Origin: Acidimicrobiales bacterium
Lineage (GTDB): Bacteria > Actinomycetota > Acidimicrobiia > Acidimicrobiales > Iamiaceae
Direction: 5' to 3'
DNA length: 64,000 bases
NCBI GenBank assembly: GCA_025463985.1
Contig: JAODBM010000207.1
Coordinates: forward strand, 1-64,000
The position numbers and the translations under genes are program-made. The notes beneath the pieces were generated by a model, which was given only the letters and a program-made list of their open reading frames with translations, did no database searches and was not told the DNA's origin. Shown piece by piece: positions 1-9,891 of the stretch. The stretch's first letter is position 1. Each line of letters starts with the position of its first letter.

Positions 1-798
1 CGGATCTCGGCCTTCGACGTCGTCATGGCCGAACCGATCCCGGACAAGGGTCGGGTGCTGACCGCCATGTCGGCGTTCTGGTTCGAGCAGCTGGCAGGCG
101 TCGTGCCCGGCCACCTGCTCTCGACCCAGCTCGCCGATCTTCCCGAAGGCGCACGCGATCCGAGCCTCGCCGGTCGGGTGATGCTCTGTCGGCGGGCCGA
201 GATGCTGCCGATCGAGTGCATCGTGCGTGGCTACCTCACCGGGTCGGCCTGGAAGGAGTACCGGGCGTCGGGCACCATGCACGGCGCCGCGCTGCCCGCC
301 GGCCTGCTCGAGTCCTCGCAGCTGCCCGAGCCGGTGTTCACCCCGTCGACCAAGGGCGAGGTGGGCGAGCACGACATCAACCTGGGGTTCGACGAGGCGG
401 CCGAGCTGGTCGGGCGTGAGCGGGCCGAGCAGGTGCGCGACATCGCCATCGAGCTCTACCGGCGCGGCGCGGCCTGGGCCGCCGAGCGGGGGATCATCAT
501 CGCCGACACCAAGTTCGAGCTCGGCCTGATCGACGGCGAGCTGGTCCTCGCGGACGAGGTGCTCACGCCGGACTCGTCGCGGTTCTGGCCGGCCGATCGC
601 TGGCAGCCGGGGGCCACGCCGCCCTCGTTCGACAAGCAGCCGGTGCGCGACTTCCTCGATGGGCTCGACTGGGAGAAGTCGCCGCCGCCGCCTCCCCTGC
701 CCGCCGAGGTGGTCACCGCCACCCGCGATCGCTACATCGAGGCCTACGAGCGGATCACCGGCCGATCGTTCGCCGATTGGCCGGGCGCGGGCACGTAA
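1..798 (+). CDS. purC: SAICAR synthase (5' partial)
   Basis: Phosphoribosylaminoimidazole-succinocarboxamide synthase joins aspartate to CAIR with ATP in purine synthesis. The frame is open from base 1: the first residues read RISAFDVVMAEPIPDKG, an internal conserved stretch of the family, so the ATG at 25 is not the start and roughly 30 residues lie outside the window. The C-terminal half has the family pattern ADTKFELG, then DEVLTPDSSRFWP and SFDKQPVRDFL. It ends with TAA and is followed by purS, purQ and purL, as in other actinobacterial pur clusters. Confidence 0.96.
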   Translation, partial: RISAFDVVMAEPIPDKGRVLTAMSAFWFEQLAGVVPGHLLSTQLADLPEGARDPSLAGRVMLCRRAEMLPIECIVRGYLTGSAWKEYRASGTMHGAALPAGLLESSQLPEPVFTPSTKGEVGEHDINLGFDEAAELVGRERAEQVRDIAIELYRRGAAWAAERGIIIADTKFELGLIDGELVLADEVLTPDSSRFWPADRWQPGATPPSFDKQPVRDFLDGLDWEKSPPPPPLPAEVVTATRDRYIEAYERITGRSFADWPGAGT

Positions 799-863
799 GC
801 GGCCCTCCGGGGACCTCCGCCGAGAGGTTCGAGGCCCGCCGGCCCGTGTGGGACGATGGCCGC

Positions 864-1130
864 ATGCTGTTCTCGGTCCAGGTCGAGGTGCGCCTGCGCG
901 AAGGCATCGCTGATCCGCAGGGCGCCACCATCGAACGTTCGCTTCCGCAGCTCGGCTTCGACGGTGTCCAGGGCGTGCGAGTCGGCAAGCTGATCCGGTT
1001 CGACGTCGAGGCGGTGGACGAGGCGGCCGCTCGGGCCGAGGTCACGGATCTGTGCGCCCGCTTCCTCACCAACCCGGTCATCGAGGACAGTGAGATCGCC
1101 GTCCGGGCCGCGGCCGGATCGGAGCGGTAA
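864..1130 (+). CDS. purS: FGAM synthase subunit PurS
   Basis: PurS is the small (88 aa) subunit that bridges PurL and PurQ in the three-part formylglycinamidine ribonucleotide synthase of Gram-positive bacteria. I chose the ATG at 864 (MLFSVQVEV) because PurS proteins are 80-90 aa and begin with this beta strand; a start at 777 would add 29 unrelated residues and overlap purC. Its TAA stop overlaps the purQ ATG (TAATG at 1128-1132), so the two are probably translationally coupled. The conserved centre LPQLGFDGVQGVRVGK is intact. Confidence 0.93.
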   Translation: MLFSVQVEVRLREGIADPQGATIERSLPQLGFDGVQGVRVGKLIRFDVEAVDEAAARAEVTDLCARFLTNPVIEDSEIAVRAAAGSER

Positions 1131-1810
1131 TGGCACCCCGGGTCGGCGTCGTGCTGTTCCCCGGCTCCAACTGTGAGCTCGATGTCCTCGAAGCGGTAAG
1201 GCTGCTCGGGGGCGAAGGCGAGATCCTCTGGCACGGTGATGACGCGCTCGGTGGCGTCGATGCCGTGGTCGTCCCGGGCGGCTTCGCTCATGGGGACTAT
1301 CTCCGGCCCGGAGCCATCGCCCGGTTCTCGCCGGTCATGGGCGCGGTCACGAAGTTCGCCGCCGACGGGGGCCCCGTTGTGGGGATATGCAACGGCTTTC
1401 AGGTGCTCACCGAGGCCGGGCTCCTCCCGGGCGCGCTGCAGAAGAACCGAGGCCTGAAGTTCGTGTGCGGCCCGGCGCAGCTGCGGGTCGAAAGCGACCA
1501 ATCGGTGCTGACATCTGGCGTGAAGTCAGGAACCCTGCTCGAGGTTCCCATCAACCACTTCGAGGGGAACTACACCTGCTCCCCCGAGACGCTCGCGCAG
1601 CTGCGGGACGAGGATCGCATCGTCCTGCGCTACGTGCGCAATCCCAACGGGTCGATGGACGACATCGCCGGCATCACCAATGGCGGGCGCAACGTCGTGG
1701 GCTTGATGCCCCACCCCGAGCGGGCGACCAGCGAGCTGCTGGGTTCGACGGATGGCCTGCTGCTGCTGCAGTCCCTCCTGCAGGCCGCGAGCGGCCGAGT
1801 CGCCGCCTGA
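1130..1810 (+). CDS. purQ: FGAM synthase glutaminase subunit PurQ
   Basis: Class I glutamine amidotransferase, 226 aa, that supplies ammonia to PurL. The catalytic triad is visible: Cys87 in GICNGFQ, and His195 and Glu197 in MPHPERA. The N-terminal PGSNCE and PGGFAHGDYLR blocks are typical of PurQ. The start is fixed by the one-base overlap with purS. PurL would normally follow directly, but here about 680 bases holding a small minus-strand gene intervene before purL. Confidence 0.96.
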   Translation: MAPRVGVVLFPGSNCELDVLEAVRLLGGEGEILWHGDDALGGVDAVVVPGGFAHGDYLRPGAIARFSPVMGAVTKFAADGGPVVGICNGFQVLTEAGLLPGALQKNRGLKFVCGPAQLRVESDQSVLTSGVKSGTLLEVPINHFEGNYTCSPETLAQLRDEDRIVLRYVRNPNGSMDDIAGITNGGRNVVGLMPHPERATSELLGSTDGLLLLQSLLQAASGRVAA

Positions 1811-1836
1811 GCGACGACTCGGACCTCGGGTCCGGA

Positions 1837-2250
1837 TCAGCCGGCGCGCGAGACGCCGGCGGCCTTGAGGGTCGACGCCGCAACGCCGAGCTCGCGCCAT
1901 GCGCCATACGAGATGCCCTTGCGCTGGCTATAGCCTTTGGCCGCGGCCACAAAGTCGCTCTCGAGTGCCGAAAGGTCGACGGCGTCATTCCCTGCCGCGA
2001 GCTCCGCTTCGAGGTCGAGCCGCTCTTGCACGAGCTGGAGCTGCTTCAGCCGGTCGGCAGTGGTGAGCTCATCGGCGATCTTGTCGAGCCGCTTCTTCAC
2101 TGATTCAGCGGTGCGGCGACGGCCGCGCTTGGGCTTGTGGGCCTCGAGTGCCTCAAGGTACAAGCGGACCGCTCGGCCCTGGGTGCGTCCTTCGGCAAGA
2201 GCTGCTTTGTGCGCGTCGGACATTTGCGGAGTCTTCTTCTTTGGAGGCAT
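1837..2250 (-). CDS. small basic Lys/Ala-rich protein, possible DNA binder
   Basis: A 137-aa protein of unknown function with a lysine-rich start ([10 protein letters not shown]), a basic patch KPKRGRRRT near residues 39-47 that resembles an AT-hook, a charged helical middle and a C-terminal block [13 protein letters not shown] recall similar short proteins annotated only as hypothetical in actinobacteria. I used the ATG at 2250; a TTG at 2262 would add four residues. The gene runs against the flanking pur genes and its region is visibly less GC-rich than theirs. A nucleoid-associated role is a guess from composition. Confidence 0.7.
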   Translation of the reverse strand: MPPKKKTPQMSDAHKAALAEGRTQGRAVRLYLEALEAHKPKRGRRRTAESVKKRLDKIADELTTADRLKQLQLVQERLDLEAELAAGNDAVDLSALESDFVAAAKGYSQRKGISYGAWRELGVAASTLKAAGVSRAG

Positions 2251-2493
2251 GCCGTTAGACAATCACAATGCTCGCGGGTAACTCAAGTCCAGCGGCGGTC
2301 CTTTGGGTCGAATTGCGGAGGTTTGTCGCAGGACGATTTCTCAAATGCGTCCGCTGGGCGGCTCTCCGACAGGCAGACCGATCGACCGAAGACCGGTGCG
2401 GCCTGTATCCGAACGTGGGGCATGACCGGGCGCGTCGCGTGGCGTCGCCTTAGCCGTGCGGCAGGCGCAGGCACGACGTCTAGCCTCGACGAC
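2251..2493. other. intergenic region before purL
   Basis: This 243-base stretch separates the divergent small basic gene and purL. A reading frame upstream of purL is open through it, but it shows no similarity to PurL. It has lower GC than its neighbours. The only recognisable element is the purL -10 hexamer at 2481-2486. Confidence 0.5.
2481..2486 (+). promoter_or_regulatory. -10 hexamer TAGCCT of purL (leaderless)
   Basis: TAGCCT lies 7 bases before the GTG at 2494. This spacing puts the transcription start on the start codon, the leaderless arrangement common in actinobacteria. Confidence 0.55.
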
Positions 2494-4755
2494 GTGACCG
2501 ACGCTGCGATCGACCCGCCAATCCACCGCGCTCTGGGGTTGACCGATGCTGAGCTCGACGACATCCGGGCGATCTTGGGCCGCGAACCCAACCACCTCGA
2601 GCTGGCGATGTACGCGGTGATGTGGTCCGAACACTGTTCCTACAAATCCTCGCGATTGCACCTCAAGCGATTGCCCACCACCGGTGAGGGCGTCTTGGTG
2701 GGCCCCGGCGAGAACGCCGGCGTCATGGACGTGGGCGATGGCATCGCCGCTGCCATTCGCATCGAGAGCCACAATCACCCGTCCTTCATCGAGCCATATC
2801 AAGGTGCGGCGACCGGCGTGGGTGGCATCTTGCGGGACATCTTCACGATGGGCGCTCGCCCAATCGCGGTGATGGATCCACTGCGGTTCGGGCCGCTCAG
2901 CGATGCCCGCAGCCGGTGGGTGGCCGAGGGCGTCGTGTCGGGGATCTCCGGCTATGGCAACTCGGTCGGGGTGCCCACCGTCGGCGGCGAGGTCGTGTTC
3001 GACGAGTGCTATCAGGGCAACCCGCTGGTCAACGTGCTGTGCCTCGGCGTGCTGCCCACGGAACGGCTGGTGCTCGGCGCCGCCACCGGTATCGGCAACC
3101 TGGCGGTGCTGCTCGGCTCGACCACCGGACGCGACGGCATCGGCGGGGTGAGCGTGCTGGCGTCGGCCGGCTTCGACGAGGCCGACGAGGCCAAGCGCCC
3201 CTCGGTGCAGGTGGGCGACCCGTTCGAAGAGAAGCGCCTCATCGAGGCCTGCCTCACCCTGCTCGACGCCGGCCTGGTCGTCGGCATCCAGGACCTCGGT
3301 GGTGCCGGCCTCACCTGCGCGGCCAGCGAGACGGCGTCCCGCGGTGGCGTGGGCATGGACTTCGACGTCGCTGCGGTGCCACGCCGGGAGAAGGGGATGG
3401 CGCCCTTCGAGGTCATGACCTCCGAGTCCCAAGAGCGGATGTTGGCCATCGTCACCCCGGAAGGGCTCGACGAGGTGCTGCGGCTCTGCGAGCGCTGGGA
3501 GGTGCTGGCCACGGTGGTCGGTCGGGTCACCGAGCCGCCCGCGGACGGTCAGGGTCGGCTGCGGATCCTCGACGGGTTCGACGGCGACGTTCTGGCCGAC
3601 GTGCCCGCCTCGAGCCTGCACGACGCCGCGCCGCTCTACGACCGCCCCCGCAAGGAGCCCGCCGACCGGGCCCAGCGACTGGCCGAGCAACCCGCCGCTC
3701 CAGCAGCGACCGCGAGCATCGAGGCTGCGCTGCTCGACCTGCTCTGCGACACCTCTTGGGTCTCGTCCCAGTACGACCACCAGCTGTTCCTCAACACCGT
3801 CGAAGGCCCCGGCGGCGACGCGGTCGTGCTGCGGCTCAAGCACCCCACGACGGGGGTCGACACCGGCCGCGGCCTGGCCCTCACCACGGACGGCAACCAC
3901 CGCTGGTGCGCGATCGACCCCCGGCAAGGCACGGCCATGACGGTGGCCGAGTCCGTGCTCAACCTGGCCTGCGTCGGCGCCCGGCCCATCGCCGTCGTCA
4001 ACTGCCTCAACTTCGGCAACCCGGAGCACCCGGAGGTGATGTGGCAGCTGTCCGAGGCGATCGATGGCATGGCCGACGCATGCCGCGCCCTCGGCCTGCC
4101 GGTCATCGGCGGCAACGTGAGCCTCTACAACGAATCCAAGGGCATCGACATCGACCCGACCCCGGTGATCGGGCTGCTCGGCGTCGTCGATCGGCTCGAG
4201 CGACGCCCGCCCGGGGTCGGCCTGGTGGCCGGCCACCGTGTGGTGCTGCTGGGTGACGACCTGCAGGGTTCCGCGCCATCGCTGGCCGGTTCGTCCGTGG
4301 CCTGGTCGTCCGGCCAGAAGGGCGGCACGCTCCCCCCGCTCGACCTCGCCACGCACTCGCGCGTCGCAGAGCTCGTGCGGGCACGGGTGTCGGAGGGAAG
4401 GCTCAGCGGCGTGCACGACGTGTCGGCCGGCGGCTTGGCGCTGGCGCTCGGCGAGCTGGCCGTCCGGTCAGGCATCGGCGTCGAGATCGCCGGCCTTCCC
4501 AGCTCGGCCCACCTGTTCGCCGAGTCGCCGTCCCGGGTGGTGGCCTGCGTCGCTCCTGACGCCGTCGAGGCCCTCCTCGCGGCCGCGGCGGCCGCCGGCA
4601 TCGCCGCCGTCGAGCTCGGCTCCGCTGGCGGCGACCGGCTGGCGATCCGCGACACCACGGGCGCTCCGCTCGTCGACCTGCTGCTCAGCGACGCCGTCAC
4701 CACCTGGCGCGACCGCCTGCCGAACGCCCTCGGCGAAGGCGTCATCCAAGCCTGA
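2494..4755 (+). CDS. purL: FGAM synthase subunit PurL (small form)
   Basis: The ATP-dependent synthetase subunit converting FGAR to FGAM, 753 aa, the size of the small PurL that needs PurQ and PurS. The N-terminal signature MWSEHCSYK sits near residues 43-51, with conserved RIESHNHPS and GAATGVGGI soon after and GNVSLYNE in the second half. I chose the GTG at 2494 over in-frame upstream codons because the homologous sequence begins here ([19 protein letters not shown]) and a -10 hexamer sits 7 bases upstream. The longer frame from 2137 is not supported. Confidence 0.95.
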   Translation: MTDAAIDPPIHRALGLTDAELDDIRAILGREPNHLELAMYAVMWSEHCSYKSSRLHLKRLPTTGEGVLVGPGENAGVMDVGDGIAAAIRIESHNHPSFIEPYQGAATGVGGILRDIFTMGARPIAVMDPLRFGPLSDARSRWVAEGVVSGISGYGNSVGVPTVGGEVVFDECYQGNPLVNVLCLGVLPTERLVLGAATGIGNLAVLLGSTTGRDGIGGVSVLASAGFDEADEAKRPSVQVGDPFEEKRLIEACLTLLDAGLVVGIQDLGGAGLTCAASETASRGGVGMDFDVAAVPRREKGMAPFEVMTSESQERMLAIVTPEGLDEVLRLCERWEVLATVVGRVTEPPADGQGRLRILDGFDGDVLADVPASSLHDAAPLYDRPRKEPADRAQRLAEQPAAPAATASIEAALLDLLCDTSWVSSQYDHQLFLNTVEGPGGDAVVLRLKHPTTGVDTGRGLALTTDGNHRWCAIDPRQGTAMTVAESVLNLACVGARPIAVVNCLNFGNPEHPEVMWQLSEAIDGMADACRALGLPVIGGNVSLYNESKGIDIDPTPVIGLLGVVDRLERRPPGVGLVAGHRVVLLGDDLQGSAPSLAGSSVAWSSGQKGGTLPPLDLATHSRVAELVRARVSEGRLSGVHDVSAGGLALALGELAVRSGIGVEIAGLPSSAHLFAESPSRVVACVAPDAVEALLAAAAAAGIAAVELGSAGGDRLAIRDTTGAPLVDLLLSDAVTTWRDRLPNALGEGVIQA

Positions 4756-4858
4756 TCCGACCCGCCACCGACTGAGCCGCCGAACTGGGCCGCCGTACTG
4801 GGCGGGGTTTCGGTTGCCAGGGCGACCGCGATGCCACCCACTTCGGTCGGGCCCGGGG

Positions 4859-5446
4859 TCACGGCAGCTGGAAGCCGGCGTCGCGGAGCAGGCGGCGGAC
4901 GAGGGCGAGCGGGAGGCCGACGACGTTGTCGTAGGTGCCGTCGACGATGGTGGCGAACCGGTCGCCCTCACCCTGGATGGCGTAGGCACCGGCCTTGTCG
5001 AGGGGCTCGCCGGTGGCCACGTAGTCGTCGATCTCGTCGTCGCTCAGGGGGCCGAACGCCACCGTGCTCGTGGCCACCTCCACGGTGATCCGGTGGCCCT
5101 CGCTCAGCGCGACGCCGGTGAGCACCTGGTGGCGTGTGCCCGAGAGCCGGCGCAGCATCGCCCGGGCATCCGCGGCGTCCACGGGCTTGCCCAGCACCGC
5201 GCCGTCGAGCGCGACGAGGGTGTCGGCCGCGAGCACGACCGCGGCGTCGGCCACCACCGCGGCGACCGCCTGCGCCTTGGCTCGGGCCAGTCGCGCCACG
5301 AGCGTCGGCGCCTCCTCGCTCGGCCGGGGCGACTCATCGACGTCGGGCGCGACCACCCGGAACGGCAGCCCGAGGTCCGCCAGGAGGGCCCGCCGCCGGG
5401 GCGATGCCGAGGCCAACACCAGCTCGATCTCCCCGTCCACCGACAT
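4859..5446 (-). CDS. maf: Maf-family nucleoside triphosphate pyrophosphatase
   Basis: A 195-aa house-cleaning pyrophosphatase that hydrolyses modified or non-canonical nucleotides. Family motifs are present: SASPRR at residues 13-18, AADT at 73-76 with the catalytic aspartate, [12 protein letters not shown] and [13 protein letters not shown]. The ATG at 5446 is preceded by TACGCT six bases upstream, so it probably has its own leaderless promoter although dusB lies just upstream on the same strand. It converges on purL with about 100 bases between. Confidence 0.93.
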   Translation of the reverse strand: MSVDGEIELVLASASPRRRALLADLGLPFRVVAPDVDESPRPSEEAPTLVARLARAKAQAVAAVVADAAVVLAADTLVALDGAVLGKPVDAADARAMLRRLSGTRHQVLTGVALSEGHRITVEVATSTVAFGPLSDDEIDDYVATGEPLDKAGAYAIQGEGDRFATIVDGTYDNVVGLPLALVRRLLRDAGFQLP

Positions 5447-5452
5447 GCCCCG

Positions 5453-5458
5453 AGCGTA
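5453..5458 (-). promoter_or_regulatory. -10 hexamer TACGCT of maf (leaderless)
   Basis: On the minus strand TACGCT ends six bases before the maf ATG at 5446. Confidence 0.55.
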
Positions 5459-5509
5459 GGGATCCGGGTCCGCCCGCCGCGCCGAGGCCTGAAGACCAGG
5501 ACCCGGCCG

Positions 5510-6667
5510 TCAACCGCCGGACACGACCGCCTCGGCCTCGCGGGACAGCGGGGTGGGGTCGTCGGGATCCTCGAGGAACCGGTGCGGCACGACGACGGGA
5601 CGAGGGCCTTGCTGGTGCCCGCGCGGGAGGCCGATCGATTCGGTGGGCAGGTCGGTCGCGGGATCGAGGGCGGCGAGGCGTCGGTCGAGGTCGTCGAGCG
5701 AGGCCACCTGGTTCAGGGCCCGGCGCACCTCGGGCCCGACCGGGTAGCCGTGCAGGTACCAGCCGGTGTGCTTGCGGAAGTCGCGGATGCCGACGTGGTG
5801 TCCGTACCAGTCGACCAGTCGTTGCGCGTGGTCGCGCATCGTGGCCGCCACCTCGCCGAGCACGGGCTGGGAGGCGGCGGGACGCCCGGCGAACGCGTCC
5901 GCGAGGTCGTGGAACAGCCATGGTCGTCCGAGGCAGCCACGGCCCACGACCACGCCGTCGCAGCCGGTCTGGCGCACCATCTCGAGCGCGTCGGCCGCCA
6001 CCCAGATGTCGCCGTTGCCGAGCACCGGGATCGACGTGACCGCCGCCTTCAGCTGCGCGATCGCCGCCCAGTCGGCGCGGCCGGAGTAGAGCTGCTCGGC
6101 CGTGCGGGCGTGCATGGCGACGGCCGCGCACCCTTCGTCCTCGGCGATGCGACCGGTGTCCAGGAACGTGAGGTGCTGGTCGTCGAGGCCCTTGCGGAAC
6201 TTGACGGTGACCGGCACGTCGCCGGCGGCGCGCACCGCGGCCCGCACCACCTCACGCAGGAGCTTCCGCTTCACGGGCAGCGCGGCGCCGCCACCGTGCC
6301 GGGTGACCTTCTTGACCGGGCACCCGAAGTTGAGGTCGACGTGCTGCGCGCCGTCCGCGCCGAGCAACCGCCGGATCGCCTCGGCGATGGTGCGCGGGTC
6401 GGTGCCGTAGAGCTGGATGCTGCGCGGCGCCTCGTCCGGCGCGAACCGGGCGATGGACAGCGTGCGCTCGTGGCCCTCGACGAGCGCGCGGGCGGTGACC
6501 ATCTCGCTCACGTAGAGCCCGGCACCCTGCGCTCGGCACAACGCGCGGAACGGCGCGTTGGTGACGCCGGCCATCGGGGCGAGGACCACCGGTGGCCAGA
6601 CCTCGTGTGGCCCGATCCGCAGCGGCGGGATCGTGGTGGCGGGCGCGGTCGGGGTGGATGCGGACAT
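5510..6667 (-). CDS. dusB: tRNA-dihydrouridine synthase (DusB type)
   Basis: A flavin enzyme (385 aa) that reduces uridine to dihydrouridine in tRNA. The TIM-barrel signature APMAGVTNAPFR is at residues 30-41, and the catalytic cysteine is Cys116 in NFGCPVKKVTRHGGG. FRKGLDD, MHARTAEQLYSG and the phosphate-binding NGDI and GRGCLGRPW blocks follow. I used the ATG at 6667 (MSASTPTAP); the minus frame stays open far beyond it across purF, but that extension is an antisense shadow. It is divergent from purF. Confidence 0.92.
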   Translation of the reverse strand: MSASTPTAPATTIPPLRIGPHEVWPPVVLAPMAGVTNAPFRALCRAQGAGLYVSEMVTARALVEGHERTLSIARFAPDEAPRSIQLYGTDPRTIAEAIRRLLGADGAQHVDLNFGCPVKKVTRHGGGAALPVKRKLLREVVRAAVRAAGDVPVTVKFRKGLDDQHLTFLDTGRIAEDEGCAAVAMHARTAEQLYSGRADWAAIAQLKAAVTSIPVLGNGDIWVAADALEMVRQTGCDGVVVGRGCLGRPWLFHDLADAFAGRPAASQPVLGEVAATMRDHAQRLVDWYGHHVGIRDFRKHTGWYLHGYPVGPEVRRALNQVASLDDLDRRLAALDPATDLPTESIGLPRGHQQGPRPVVVPHRFLEDPDDPTPLSREAEAVVSGG

Positions 6668-6757
6668 GGCCGGACCAGGGTGCCAGACGGAGACGCCGAT
6701 CCACCACGACGGCCTCCGCGCGGCGGCCGATCCGACCGCCATCGCAGTGCCTCCCGG

Positions 6758-6763
6758 TAGGCT
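6758..6763 (+). promoter_or_regulatory. probable -10 hexamer of purF
   Basis: TAGGCT in the dusB/purF divergent region, 33 bases before the GTG at 6797. This gives a short 5' leader that contains the GA-rich ribosome binding site. Confidence 0.4.
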
Positions 6764-6796
6764 GCTTCGGGTCGGCACGGTGGTCGAGGGGGATTG

Positions 6797-8371
6797 GTGG
6801 AACCAGGCGAGCGTCGTGCCAAGATGGCCGTCGTGGATCCTGCCGACGCCGAGCCGGCCGGCGACGACGACTCGCCGAAGGAGGCGTGCGGCGTCTTCGG
6901 CGTCTACGCCCCGGGCCAGCCCGTGGCCCACCTCAGCTACCTGGGGCTCTACGCCCTGCAGCACCGCGGCCAAGAGTCTGCGGGCATGGCCGTCAGCGAC
7001 GGCGAGCTGGTCACCGTGGTCAAGGACATGGGCCTGGTGTCCCACGTGTTCGACGAGCGGGTCCTGGCGCCGCTCACCGGGCACCTGGCCATCGGCCACA
7101 CCCGCTACTCGACCACCGGTTCGAGCACCTGGCGCAACGCGCAGCCCCTGTTCCGCGGCACCGGTGACAGCGGCTTCGCGCTCGGCCACAACGGCAACCT
7201 CACCAACACGGCGGCGCTGGCCGACGCCGCGGGCATGCTGCCGGGCACCGCGTCCAGCGACACCGACCTCATGGCCGAGCTCATCGCGAACGAGATCGAG
7301 CGAGCACCGCGCGGCGAGGGCGAGCTCGAGGCCGCGATCGCCGCGGTGTTGCCCCGGCTCGAAGGCGCCTTCTCGCTCGTCTTCCTCGACGCGGAGCGCA
7401 TCATCGGCGTGCGCGACCCGAACGGCTTTCGGCCGCTCTGCCTCGGGCGGCTGGAGAGCGGATGGGTGCTCGCCTCCGAGACACCGGCGCTCGACATCGT
7501 GGGGGCCCACTTCGTGCGCGAGGTCGACCCCGGCGAGATGGTGATCATCGACGCCTCGGGCGTGCGGTCGGTCAACCCGTTCCCGCCCGAGCGCCTCAAC
7601 CCGAAGCTCTGCCTGTTCGAGTTCGTCTACTTCGCCCGGCCCGACAGCCGGCTGTACGGGCGCAGCGTGCACGCGGCCCGGGTCCGGCAAGGGGAGCTGC
7701 TCGCCGAGCAGCTCCCCGTCGACGCCGACATGGTCATGGGCGTGCCCGAGTCGGGCCTGCCGGCCGCCGAGGGCTATGCCCGCGCCAGCGGCATCCCCTA
7801 CGGCCAAGGCCTGGTGAAGAACCGCTACATCCACCGCACGTTCATCGCTCCGAGCCAGGAGATGCGGGCGCTGGGCGTGCGCATGAAGCTCAACCCGCTG
7901 CGCGAGAACCTGGCGGGCAAGCGGGTCGTGGTGGTCGACGACTCGGTCGTGCGTGGCACCACGCAGAAGCAGCTGGTCAAGATGCTGCGCGAGGCGGGCG
8001 TGACCGAGGTCCACCTGCGCCTCACGTCGCCGCCGATCAAGTGGTCGTGCTTCTACGGCATCGACACCGGCGCCCGCGGTGAGCTGCTCGCCGCCAACCT
8101 CGCGGTCGACGAGATCCGCGACTACCTCAACGTCGACTCGATCGCGTTCATCACGCTCGACCGACTGGTGAGCTCGACCGGCGCGCCGGGCGCCGGCTTC
8201 TGCGACGCCTGCTTCACCGGCAACTATCCGACCGAGACCCCCGTGAACCTCACGAAGGGCGTGCTCGAAGGCGGCTCGGCCGACCCGCCCGGCGCGCTCG
8301 AGGCGCTCGCCACGCCGTCGCTGTTCGGCAACGCCCTGCTCCCCGCCGACGACGCGCGGCGAGGGCGCTGA
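6797..8371 (+). CDS. purF: amidophosphoribosyltransferase
   Basis: Catalyses the first committed purine step, PRPP plus glutamine to phosphoribosylamine. The N-terminal nucleophile is the cysteine in KEACGVFGVY, about residue 31, implying a cleaved propeptide. The glutaminase block HNGNLTN, the PRPP loop VVVDDSVVRGTT and the C-terminal CDACFTGNYPT are all present. I chose GTG 6797 because AGGGGGA lies just upstream; TTG 6794 and ATG 6824 are alternatives, and all of them fall in the propeptide. Its TGA is one base before the purM GTG. Confidence 0.94.
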   Translation: MEPGERRAKMAVVDPADAEPAGDDDSPKEACGVFGVYAPGQPVAHLSYLGLYALQHRGQESAGMAVSDGELVTVVKDMGLVSHVFDERVLAPLTGHLAIGHTRYSTTGSSTWRNAQPLFRGTGDSGFALGHNGNLTNTAALADAAGMLPGTASSDTDLMAELIANEIERAPRGEGELEAAIAAVLPRLEGAFSLVFLDAERIIGVRDPNGFRPLCLGRLESGWVLASETPALDIVGAHFVREVDPGEMVIIDASGVRSVNPFPPERLNPKLCLFEFVYFARPDSRLYGRSVHAARVRQGELLAEQLPVDADMVMGVPESGLPAAEGYARASGIPYGQGLVKNRYIHRTFIAPSQEMRALGVRMKLNPLRENLAGKRVVVVDDSVVRGTTQKQLVKMLREAGVTEVHLRLTSPPIKWSCFYGIDTGARGELLAANLAVDEIRDYLNVDSIAFITLDRLVSSTGAPGAGFCDACFTGNYPTETPVNLTKGVLEGGSADPPGALEALATPSLFGNALLPADDARRGR

Positions 8372-8372
8372 C

Positions 8373-9407
8373 GTGGGGGAGACCTACGAGTCCGCCGGCG
8401 TCGACATCGCGGCAGGAGAGGCCGCCGTCGAGCGCATCAAGGCCAAGGTCCGCTCGACGTTCCGGCCCGAGGTCATCGGTGACATCGGCGGCTTCGGCGG
8501 TCTGTTCAACTTCGCCAACCACCGCTACCGGAGCCCGGTCCTGGTCTCCTCGACGGATGGCGTCGGCACCAAGGCGCTGGTCGCCCAGGCCGCCGGCCGG
8601 TTCGACACGATCGGCGTCGACCTGGTGGCCATGTGCGTCGACGACCTCGTGTGCCAGGGCGCCGAGCCGCTGTTCTTCCTCGACTACATCGCGGTCGGCA
8701 AGCTCGATCCCGACCACATCGAGCAGCTCGTCGAAGGGGTGGCCGAGGGCTGCCGCCAGGCCGGCTGTGCGCTGATCGGCGGCGAGATGGCCGAGCACCC
8801 GGGCGCGATGGATCCCGGCGAGTTCGACCTCGTCGGCTTCGCCGTCGGCGTCGCCGAGCGGGACCAGCTCATCACCGGCGAGCACGTCCGGCCGGGCGAC
8901 ATCGTGATCGGCCTGCCGTCGCCGGGCTTGCGCTCCAACGGCTACTCGCTTGCGCGCCGGGTCTACTTCGACCTCGCCGGCCGCTCGCTCAGCGACCCCG
9001 CGTTCGAGGGCACGCACCGCACCGTGGCCGACGAGCTCCTCGAGCCTTCGGTCATCTACGCCCCCGCGGTCTTGGCGCTGCAGCGGGTCGTCGAGGTGCG
9101 GGCCGTGGCCCACATCACCGGCGGCGGCCTGCCCGGCAACCTGGCGCGGGTCCTGCCCCGCAACGCGGGTGCGGTCCTCGATCCGCGGGCCTGGGAACCG
9201 CCTCGCGTGTTCCAGGAGATCCAGCGCCTCGGTGAGATCAGCGACGACGAGATGCGCAAGGTGTTCAACCTCGGCATCGGCATGGCGGTGGTGGTGCCGG
9301 CGGTCGACGCCTTCCGGGCCCTCGACCTCCTGCGGTCGCACGGGCAGCGGGCGGTCGAGATCGGCGTGATCGAGCGCGGCGAGCGCACCGTGCGCTTCGC
9401 CGGCTAG
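8373..9407 (+). CDS. purM: AIR synthase (phosphoribosylformylglycinamidine cyclo-ligase)
   Basis: Converts FGAM to AIR with ATP; 344 aa, normal length. It opens with YESAGVDIAAGEAAVE, has DGVGTK, the block GVDLVAMCVDDLVCQGAEP and the C-terminal GGGLPGNLARVLP, all typical of PurM. The GTG start is one base after the purF stop, so the pair is almost certainly co-translated. It converges on the minus-strand zinc-ribbon gene with about 90 bases between them. Confidence 0.96.
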   Translation: MGETYESAGVDIAAGEAAVERIKAKVRSTFRPEVIGDIGGFGGLFNFANHRYRSPVLVSSTDGVGTKALVAQAAGRFDTIGVDLVAMCVDDLVCQGAEPLFFLDYIAVGKLDPDHIEQLVEGVAEGCRQAGCALIGGEMAEHPGAMDPGEFDLVGFAVGVAERDQLITGEHVRPGDIVIGLPSPGLRSNGYSLARRVYFDLAGRSLSDPAFEGTHRTVADELLEPSVIYAPAVLALQRVVEVRAVAHITGGGLPGNLARVLPRNAGAVLDPRAWEPPRVFQEIQRLGEISDDEMRKVFNLGIGMAVVVPAVDAFRALDLLRSHGQRAVEIGVIERGERTVRFAG

Positions 9408-9495
9408 CGCCGCAGCGCAGCGAGGACCCGCTGGCCGGAACCGCCAAGCCCCCCGCCGAAGGCGGACGACGTCCTCCGCAGCCGACGGCTGGGGT

Positions 9496-9891
9496 TCAGT
9501 CCTGCCAGCCGATCTGGCACCAGGTGCGACGGCCGCACGACGGGCAGCGCATCCAGTGGCTGTGCTTGCGGATCGGCAGCCACACCGAGACGGTGGCCAG
9601 GCGCATCCCGAGATCGGTGAGGTTGATGCGTGACCGGGCGTCGCAGCCCGCGCAGGAGACGACCACCGTGCCGTTGCGGCGCGGGCCCGTCGAGTAGAGG
9701 GCGTCCTTGCCCTCGCTCGGCGACCCCGAACGGATCGTGTCGCGCGCAGCGCCGACCGGCGATTCGAAAAGGGCCCGCTTGCCGAGCGGGTCGAGCGACC
9801 GCCGCCGGACGGGACCGCGGGGTGCGCGTTCCTCGGGCATCGGGGACGTCCGGCGCTCGGGCGTGGGTCCCGCACCTCGGCGCTCGCTCAT
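9496..9891 (-). CDS. zinc-ribbon protein linked to ParA-like ATPase
   Basis: A 131-aa protein with a long, charged, proline- and arginine-rich N-terminal half and a C-terminal zinc-ribbon-like module with two Cys pairs: Cys80/Cys83 (SCAGC) and Cys116/Cys119 (RCPSC). The segment between them contains LTDLGMRLATVSVWLP. I know similar proteins in actinobacteria only as conserved hypotheticals. Its ATG overlaps the stop of the ParA-like gene by four bases (ATGA), so the two are co-translated and probably act together. Confidence 0.75.
   Translation of the reverse strand: MSERRGAGPTPERRTSPMPEERAPRGPVRRRSLDPLGKRALFESPVGAARDTIRSGSPSEGKDALYSTGPRRNGTVVVSCAGCDARSRINLTDLGMRLATVSVWLPIRKHSHWMRCPSCGRRTWCQIGWQD

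Noticed and set aside
2341-4416. 691-codon open frame on the minus strand across purL
   Set aside because: GC-rich DNA leaves long open antisense frames; the translation is low-complexity His/Arg/Gly/Val-rich and purL is unambiguous on the other strand.
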